Part shown: positions 57,774-64,000 of the stretch, one piece after another
How the letters are laid out: each line of letters starts with the position of its first letter
How positions within the stretch are numbered: the first letter of the stretch is position 1
From: Candidatus Poribacteria bacterium
GTDB lineage: Bacteria > Abyssobacteria > SURF-5
Direction: 5' to 3'
Assembly (NCBI GenBank): GCA_016215705.1
Contig: JACRIR010000207.1
Span: forward strand, 19,886-83,885
DNA: 64,000 nucleotides
Notes under the pieces: model-generated
What the model saw: only the letters and a program-made list of their open reading frames with translations
What the model was told of the DNA's origin: nothing
Database searches by the model: none
Program-made: the position numbers and the translations under genes

Positions 57774-59102
57774 TCAAACCTTCTTGTGGCACTGAATGCA
57801 AAGCTCTCGATCACGGTTGTAATAGGTGAGGAATTCCTCATCTGAGGAGTGCGGATCGTGGCAGCTCACACAATCGAGCGTCGAGCCGGTGCGCGGGTCG
57901 AGAACCCCTTTGCCATAGGGATGGCTTGTCTTATGTTCCTCGGCGTGGCATCGCTTGCACAACTCCAGAACCTCAGCCTTCAGCAGTTGGGTCGTGCTTC
58001 CCGCGTGTGGCTCGTGACATAGTTCGCATTGCCCTTTTGCGACCGGATCATGGACCACCTTAAGGCTGAGTTTCTGCTCAAATTCCTTGTGACAATCAGC
58101 GCAAAGGGTGGTCTTGTTCTGCTTCATAAGGAATCTCTCATCCGAGGCATGAGGCGAATGACAAGCGGTGCATTTACCTTGCGTGACAGGGGCGTGGACT
58201 ATGGGCCTTGAGAACTCTTTCCATGCGTCCGCATGACAGGTCCGGCAAAGAGTGTCCTCAGCCTTCACAAGTTTGAAGGGCGTCGGGTTATCCGGCGGCA
58301 AGTGGCAGTACGAGCACAGCTTCTTGGCCATCGGGACGTGTGCGACCTTGCGTGTGAGGTTTCGTTGGGATGACGCATGAGGATCATGGCAATCGGCGCA
58401 TCCTTTGTTCTGGACGGGGTAATTCGCGTGCGCCGTCTTGAAGTTGGGTGTGGCGCCGTTGTGGCACTGGGCGCACAATTCGGAAGGCCCTTTCTTCAGG
58501 AGGTCAGTCCTCGAAGAGCTGTGAACGGAATGGCATTTCAGACATTCGGCGCGGCCGACCGGCTGATGCACGTACTGCTGCGCAAACTTCTCTTTCTCTT
58601 TCTGATGGCAGCCATAACACAGGTCTTTCTGTGGAACACTCAGAAGCTTCGGTTGCAACGAAGCATGCGGCTGGTGACAACTCAAGCACAGTCCATCTTG
58701 CACCGGCTTATGCTCATGCCCGGAGTTGAACTCCGGCGAGTTCTTCTCGTGGCAATCAAAGCAATACTGGTTTCGAGGGCTCAGAACGAGCTTTTGATTG
58801 TTCGAGGCGTGTGGATTGTGGCAGCCGACACAGTTCCCAAGCGCAACCGGCGCGTGAACGTTCTTGCCCTCCCATGTCTGCTTGAGGTCCTTGTGGCAGG
58901 TGTAACAAAGCTTCTCGTAACTCTTCTCTTTTGCTACTTCTTTGCCCGCCCCAAGGACCGGAGCCCCCGCAGAAAATATCCCAACAACGGCAATTGCGGC
59001 AAGAATAAGATATGTAGTTCTCTTTTTCATCCCAATTTTAGATTTCAATGTTTCTTTGTTTTGACCTTTGACCTTCGACTCCGCTAATGACACAGCTCGC
59101 AT
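57774..59102 (-). CDS. 16-heme c-type cytochrome (paired CxxCH repeats)
   Basis: 16 CxxCH motifs counted; CVGCHNPHASNNQKL.../LCYGCHQK alternation; signal segment. Confidence 0.92.
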   Translation of the reverse strand: MRAVSLAESKVKGQNKETLKSKIGMKKRTTYLILAAIAVVGIFSAGAPVLGAGKEVAKEKSYEKLCYTCHKDLKQTWEGKNVHAPVALGNCVGCHNPHASNNQKLVLSPRNQYCFDCHEKNSPEFNSGHEHKPVQDGLCLSCHQPHASLQPKLLSVPQKDLCYGCHQKEKEKFAQQYVHQPVGRAECLKCHSVHSSSRTDLLKKGPSELCAQCHNGATPNFKTAHANYPVQNKGCADCHDPHASSQRNLTRKVAHVPMAKKLCSYCHLPPDNPTPFKLVKAEDTLCRTCHADAWKEFSRPIVHAPVTQGKCTACHSPHASDERFLMKQNKTTLCADCHKEFEQKLSLKVVHDPVAKGQCELCHEPHAGSTTQLLKAEVLELCKRCHAEEHKTSHPYGKGVLDPRTGSTLDCVSCHDPHSSDEEFLTYYNRDRELCIQCHKKV

Positions 59103-61057
59103 TTCGATTCGCCATACGGCTCGTGGACAACTGCCGGTGTCAGTCCCTTTTGCTTCGAGGCGTGCGGATCATGACATCCCGTGCAATCCGCCGAGGCGAC
59201 ATTATAACCCTTGTGCGCCGAAAGGAATTTCGCTTCCGCCGTATCATGACACGTCGCGCACAGCGCGCTCGGGGTTTCTCTTATCAACGTTTTGAACTTG
59301 CTCAAGTGCGGCGTATGGCAAGTCAGGCAAGCGCCTTCGCTCACCGGCGCATGGACGTCATCCTTCTTGAACGCTTCCTGCTCGGCAGTATGGCACTCGA
59401 AGCACAGTGCGGCGCCCGCTTTCTTCAAAATTCGCGCCTCAGACGAGGCGTGCGCCTCATGGCAGCCGAGGCATTCTTTCTTATCGACCGGTTCATGCAG
59501 ATAGCCGCCTGCGGCTTCCGCGGCATAGTCCGCGTGGCACTGGTAGCAAAGCGCGCCCGGGTCGCTCGTCAGCAAACCTTTGTTGTCGCTTGCATGCGAT
59601 TTGTGGCAGGAAGAACAGGCGCCTTCGCCCGCCGGCGCATGAACGCTCTTTTGCTTCAATGATTCTTCCACTTTGTCATGACAGGTATAACAAAGACGCG
59701 GCTCCGCCGATTTCAGGTAATTGGCCTGATCGCCGGAGTGCGGGTCGTGGCACTTGTTGCATTCTCCTGCGACAAAGGGGTCATGGAGGCTCCTGCTCTT
59801 CTCCTGCTCCTTTACGCCCGGGTGGCATTCATAACACAGCGTGAAGAGCTGCCCACGCATGAGCGGTGTGGTTGCCGACGTATGCGGCACGTGGCATTTG
59901 AGGCAATCTCCTTCTTTGAATGGGGTATGAAGTTTGCTCTTCTTGAATTTCGGCTCTTCTTTATGGCAATCCACGCATAGCTTGTCGCGCGGCTGCCGCA
60001 TCAGGAAGGAATATGCGCTCGCATGCGAATCGTGGCAAGCCGAGCAGTTCCCTTCACTGAACGGGACGTGTTCCGAAGGCTGCTTCTTTGTGGGGAAGAC
60101 CGCTTCATCTTTATGGCATTGCTGGCAAAGCAGTTTCTGCCGTTCCTTGAGGAGCGGTCCATACTTCGAGGCGTGAGGCTCATGACAACTCTGACAGGTT
60201 TTATCCTTGAAGGGCGGATGAACGTCCTTGAGATTCAACTTTTGCTTCAGGTCCTCATGACATGAAAGACACAGGTCGCCTTCCGCCTGAGTCAGCTTCG
60301 CTTTTTCTCCGGGAACCGGGGCGGCGTGACAGGCCTGGCATTCTCCGCCCGCCAATGGCGCATGCAAGGACACCTGGAATAGACCTTTGATATCCGAAGA
60401 GTGAGGCTCATGGCACGAATCACACGCTGCCTGCGAAACATCATAGTTCCGGTGCTTTTGAACAAATTCTGTATCCTGCAATTTGTGGCAGTCGGCGCAT
60501 ACGTCAGTCTCTGGTTTTTGCAGCAGCGAGGCGTTTACACCCGCATGCGGCACGTGGCACGAGAGACACTTCTCTTCTCTTACCGGCGTGTGGACTATCG
60601 CCCTGGCGAATTCCTGTTTCTGTCCTCCATGGCAAGTGAGGCAAAGGTTGACACCCTTTTCTTTCAAGAGTTTCGGGTTCCGGCTCGAGTGGGGGTCGTG
60701 GCATTTCCAGCATACCCCCTTCTCATTCTTGAAATGTTGAACGGGCTGCTCGAACATGCCCTTTTGGGCTTCGTGACAGGGGAAACAGAGAGAGGCGTCA
60801 TACTTCTTTAAGAGCAGTACTTTCACCAGCCCGTGGCGATCATGACATTTCTCGCAGTCTTCGGTTTTGAACGGCTGATGCGCCGCCTTGTCGCGGAGTC
60901 GCTCGCGCATTTCCTCATGGCAATCAAGACACGTCTTTCCCAGCCGCCTGCGCGATGACCTTTCGGCTCCATACGCGACCAAAGGCAGCGCAAGCACAAC
61001 AATGAGGAGAGAGAGAATGATTCGACGCGAACGCATTGAGAATTGTCTTGTTGACAA
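59084..61057 (-). CDS. 26-heme c-type cytochrome (paired CxxCH repeats)
   Basis: 26 CxxCH motifs counted in 657 aa; the last (CELCH) is at the C-terminus. Confidence 0.92.
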   Translation of the reverse strand: MSTRQFSMRSRRIILSLLIVVLALPLVAYGAERSSRRRLGKTCLDCHEEMRERLRDKAAHQPFKTEDCEKCHDRHGLVKVLLLKKYDASLCFPCHEAQKGMFEQPVQHFKNEKGVCWKCHDPHSSRNPKLLKEKGVNLCLTCHGGQKQEFARAIVHTPVREEKCLSCHVPHAGVNASLLQKPETDVCADCHKLQDTEFVQKHRNYDVSQAACDSCHEPHSSDIKGLFQVSLHAPLAGGECQACHAAPVPGEKAKLTQAEGDLCLSCHEDLKQKLNLKDVHPPFKDKTCQSCHEPHASKYGPLLKERQKLLCQQCHKDEAVFPTKKQPSEHVPFSEGNCSACHDSHASAYSFLMRQPRDKLCVDCHKEEPKFKKSKLHTPFKEGDCLKCHVPHTSATTPLMRGQLFTLCYECHPGVKEQEKSRSLHDPFVAGECNKCHDPHSGDQANYLKSAEPRLCYTCHDKVEESLKQKSVHAPAGEGACSSCHKSHASDNKGLLTSDPGALCYQCHADYAAEAAGGYLHEPVDKKECLGCHEAHASSEARILKKAGAALCFECHTAEQEAFKKDDVHAPVSEGACLTCHTPHLSKFKTLIRETPSALCATCHDTAEAKFLSAHKGYNVASADCTGCHDPHASKQKGLTPAVVHEPYGESKCELCH

Positions 61058-61058
61058 A

Positions 61059-61676
61059 CTATCGACCTTTCGGTCCCGGATTCGAATAGCCTACGTTTTC
61101 ATACGAGATGAACTGAAAGTAGTAGCCCGGGTCGTGAATCGTGTGTGGAATCGGGTCCTGATACAAGACCCATGTCTCATATGACAACTGTTCCTGATAC
61201 GATACTGCCAATTCCACGGCCGGATTGAGGAGCTTATCAGACCTCGACACCGCCTTCCTGGTCTTCAAGCTGATCGCAAAATCGGGAATAAAGCTCTTCA
61301 TTTTGGCCGAGTATTCCGTGTCGGCAATAAAGAACTCTTCCCCGAGCCGTACTCTGTGGTCTTCAAAAGCCGCCACGTCCGAGATGTGACGAACCCGGAT
61401 CGTGAAAAAGGGCCCTGTTGCCTTTGTCGTCGCGCAGGCGGCAACCACAAAAAGGAACGTCCATGCAAGAGTTGCAATTATTATTTGCCGCGTGGTTCGA
61501 CATTCAAGTTTCAAGGGCCGGTCGATCCCCTCATGACAACAGTGTCTCATACAAATATTACGAATCCATGCCTCGACACAATCTTGCGCGTTATGAGCAA
61601 GCATTGTGCCAGCGAGTGTTATGCGACTTTTCGTTGCCTGAAGATGGGCGATGTTTTTCTCGTGCAAGCAAGACAA
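61059..61676 (-). CDS. Putative lipoprotein of unknown function heading the cytochrome cluster
   Basis: Hydrophobic segment ATLAWTFLFVVAACATTK resembles a lipobox. Real start uncertain and probably internal to the ORF. Confidence 0.5.
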   Translation of the reverse strand: MSCLHEKNIAHLQATKSRITLAGTMLAHNAQDCVEAWIRNICMRHCCHEGIDRPLKLECRTTRQIIIATLAWTFLFVVAACATTKATGPFFTIRVRHISDVAAFEDHRVRLGEEFFIADTEYSAKMKSFIPDFAISLKTRKAVSRSDKLLNPAVELAVSYQEQLSYETWVLYQDPIPHTIHDPGYYFQFISYENVGYSNPGPKGR

Positions 61677-62030
61677 CTATCACATTATACAAACTTTCCG
61701 GAAAAAAGCAATTGCGGCGCTCGACGAAGCAACATGAATGCGACGAATCGCGAATCACGAATGGGGCGATTTGGGATTGTGGATTTCGGATTGCGGATTG
61801 GAGAAAAAGAGGCATCTCTCAGTCGTGGCGCTGAGAGGTATCACCATCGAAAAGATGCAAGACCTCCTTCAGAACTGGGAGGCGGTTCTGTGAATTTTGA
61901 ACACATCCAGCGTCTTTGATATAATTGCATCGAGCATCGGGCGTTTGTTCTCGTGCCGGAACACGCTGAATTGCCGTGGCGGTCTTTGCGCCGGAGCTGC
62001 AATTGAAAGGACCGGAAGGAATTCATTCAA

Positions 62031-62336
62031 ATGGCTGATCACAAGATGGACATACCAAAAGAAGCAATCGCCGATTTCTGTCGCCGCTGGAAGGTGACTG
62101 AATTCGCGCTTTTCGGTTCCGTTCTACGAGAGGATTTCAAGCCCGACAGCGACGTGGATGTGCTTGTGACGTTTGCGCCGGATGCTCCATGGAGTCTTCT
62201 TGATATTGTGACAATGCAGGAAGAATTGAAGGCGATATTTGGTCGCGAGGTGGACCTGGTGGAAAAAGAAGGCTTGAGAAACCCCTTCCGCCGGCACTCG
62301 ATACTGACGACGCGAAGGATCATATATGCAGCCTAG
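62031..62336 (+). CDS. mntA: MntA-like nucleotidyltransferase antitoxin
   Basis: FALFGSVLREDFKPDSDVDVLVTF (GSx9DxD nucleotidyltransferase motif). Confidence 0.85.
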   Translation: MADHKMDIPKEAIADFCRRWKVTEFALFGSVLREDFKPDSDVDVLVTFAPDAPWSLLDIVTMQEELKAIFGREVDLVEKEGLRNPFRRHSILTTRRIIYAA

Positions 62337-62688
62337 TGAGCGTGACAAGGCATATCTGTGGGACATGCTTGATGCAGCGCAGTTGATTTGCGAGTTCACG
62401 GCCGAGATGAAGTATCACGAATATCTGCGAGACCGGAAATTGCAGCTTGCAGTCGAGCGCAGCGTGGAGATTATTGGAGAGGCATCGCGTCGCATTTCAG
62501 ACGTTTTCAAGCAAGCGCATCCTGACATTCCGTGGCGGTTAATGATCGCCCAGCGCAATGTGCTCGCCCATGAATACGGTGAGATCAAGCAAGAACGCAT
62601 GTGGACACTTGCCACGACACACGTTCCCGATCTTATGGCAAAACTCAAATCATTGGTTCCTCCGTCTCCCCCGAAGATAGAAGGCTGA
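62326..62688 (+). CDS. hepT: HepT-like HEPN ribonuclease toxin
   Basis: RNVLAHEYG (RX4HXY) in a 120-aa helical protein overlapping mntA by ~11 nt. Confidence 0.87.
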   Translation: MQPSERDKAYLWDMLDAAQLICEFTAEMKYHEYLRDRKLQLAVERSVEIIGEASRRISDVFKQAHPDIPWRLMIAQRNVLAHEYGEIKQERMWTLATTHVPDLMAKLKSLVPPSPPKIEG

Positions 62689-62783
62689 CAGTGTGCAGCC
62701 TTCCGGTTTTGCCGTAGTGGTTGATGACTTTGATGGCGATTTTCCCGTGGGAGGGAGGGGCGAAGGGGCGGCTTGGCGCAAGG

Positions 62784-63041
62784 CTACTTGATAAGCTTAA
62801 TTCTTCGCATTTCCTCTTCGGACCAATCAATGCTCTCCAATATACCTTTCAAGAGCTTAGGTCCATATGTTTTGTGTGGATGATAATGAATTGTGACCCG
62901 CCGCCTACTCCGGGGATGTAAATAAACATAAAAGTTCCCTCTGCTTTCGTCTTTTATCCATCCACTTTTCTCGAGACCCTTAATGAGATCGTCCGCAGTG
63001 ATATTCTTGAGTTGATCCCATACTTGCGGGGAATATTTCAT
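62784..63041 (-). CDS. hicA: HicA-like (YcfA family) mRNA interferase toxin
   Basis: DDLIKGLEKSGWIKDESRGNFYVYLHPRSRRRVTIHYHPHKTYGPKLLKGIL; dsRBD-like with conserved His. Confidence 0.72.
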   Translation of the reverse strand: MKYSPQVWDQLKNITADDLIKGLEKSGWIKDESRGNFYVYLHPRSRRRVTIHYHPHKTYGPKLLKGILESIDWSEEEMRRIKLIK

Positions 63042-63050
63042 TTGCCGGTC

Positions 63051-63401
63051 TCAGACATAGACGAGGATATTCTCGATGCATTTGGGAGGGCATGCGGGGG
63101 TGGGGGTTTGAAGTGTTTCCTGGGCTCCCGTCGAAGATACCGTTTGCACGGGAGCTATCGGAATGGGCTCATTGTGTTTTATCAGAGATTGAAGATAAAG
63201 GATGACAGCTTTTCTCGCATTCTCAAGAGCTTCTTCTTTCGTATCTCCGTCGACATGCAGGCCTTTTAAAGCGGGACAAAAGGCATGGAATCCCTCTCCG
63301 TCGTTTTCAACGCAGATTCCAATCTCAAATACGGTTTTGACGTGACTTCTTTTCTTGAACATACTCGCTCCCATTTTCTTCTCTTGTTCCAAGCCCTTCA
63401 A
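63051..63401 (-). CDS. hicB: HicB-like antitoxin
   Basis: FEIGICVENDGEGFHAFCPALKGLHVDGDTKEEALENARKAVILYLQSLIKHNEPIPI; just upstream of hicA. Confidence 0.78.
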   Translation of the reverse strand: MKGLEQEKKMGASMFKKRSHVKTVFEIGICVENDGEGFHAFCPALKGLHVDGDTKEEALENARKAVILYLQSLIKHNEPIPIAPVQTVSSTGAQETLQTPTPACPPKCIENILVYV

Positions 63402-63437
63402 AAATGGGTTGTCTTGATTTTGGCACTCTCACTGTCA

Positions 63438-63852
63438 TTATAACAGGAATATTAGGAAGGTGTTACACTCATAATTTTTATCATAAATATACCTTTCTGT
63501 CAAGTTTTCCATTGCGTTCCACGGATCGTCAATCTCAATGAATGTCCAGCGTCCGAAGCCGCCGTGGTTGTTGACGGCGGGAATCCAGAGAGTGCGGGCC
63601 GTGGAGACTTTCACTGCGAACTCGGTTGATGAATTTGTTCTCCCGGGGTTGGTCTTGCGGCCAGTCACTGTCGAACGTGAGTTGCGGCGATTTGCCTTTT
63701 TTCTTCGGTCGTGCAATGGGAATGAGGTAAGAACTTACGCGGCGGCCTTCTACGATTTCGTACGTGATCCCTTCTTCAGAAAATTTAAAGTGGCAGGTGG
63801 GTTCGAGGAAGGGAGAGTTGAGGATCGGGTTGTCGATGACAACTTGTTTCAT
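63438..63852 (-). pseudogene. Internally deleted type III-like restriction/DEAD-helicase gene: N-terminal ~78 aa joined out of frame to C-terminal ~45 aa
   Basis: MKQVVIDNPILNSPFLEPTCHFKFSEEGITYEIVEGRRVSSYLIPIARPKKKGK..RENKFINRV in one frame, TARTLWIPAVNNHGGFGRWTFIEIDDPWNAM in the other; junction near 63617-63625. Confidence 0.7.
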
Positions 63853-63928
63853 TTATACCCTGTACTACTCACATTCGAAATCTTGAATTCCTGTCGCGAT
63901 TCTCATGACACACCGTATGAAACTCACA

Positions 63929-64000
63929 CGGGCGCAATGAATTGCGCCCCTACAGGAGTATACGAGGGATTTCCGTAGGGGCGCGATTCATCGCGCCCGA
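63929..64000. repeat. Two GTAGGGGCG-type palindromes in opposite orientation
   Basis: cgggcgcaatgaattgcgcccctac ... gtaggggcgcgattcatcgcgcccga. Confidence 0.8.

Noticed and set aside
45261-60811. Numerous plus-strand ORFs opposite the cytochrome genes (e.g. 46026-46862, 58377-59087, 59087-59662)
   Set aside because: Their sequences are just the reverse complement of CxxCH repeats (CD-rich to RMTR/VTRQA-like repeats); no independent RBS or motif.

Overview
64-kb window from a bacterial genome, probably an uncultivated anaerobe; lineage not determined. It opens inside a Wood-Ljungdahl operon (C-terminus of an acetyl-CoA synthase/corrinoid subunit, then AcsE). Next come ndk, a FadR-type regulator with a putative operator, and two tandem [phytoene-desaturase-like FAD oxidoreductase + SCP2-like] pairs. 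From about 16 to 37.6 kb is a catabolic/redox block: TetR regulator, three OYE-type flavoenzymes, racemase, EtfAB plus a membrane FeS oxidoreductase, a NrfD-Mo-FeS complex, and aconitase-type subunits plus a PEP-mutase/ICL-family lyase. From about 39 to 61.7 kb is a minus-strand multiheme cytochrome locus. I count about 84 heme-binding motifs in six cytochromes, including an OmcS-like hexaheme protein, together with NHL proteins, an outer-membrane-barrel-like protein with an inserted NHL propeller, CsgG/GNA1162-like lipoproteins, a two-component system and an unusual double substrate-binding protein carrying a CxxCH motif. The right end holds MntA/HepT, HicAB and a collapsed type III-like restriction gene. 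The observations I rate highest are: (1) a TlpA/thioredoxin-like ORF interrupted by one in-frame TGA exactly where the first Cys of CxxC should be, followed by a hairpin that fits bacterial SECIS geometry, so a candidate UxxC selenoprotein; (2) the OmcS-like/porin/NHL electron-transfer locus; (3) a repeated promoter+operator element that may define a TetR regulon; (4) several families of dispersed short palindromes and telomere-like heptamers in intergenic DNA. All family names come from reading motifs and recall; no database search was run.
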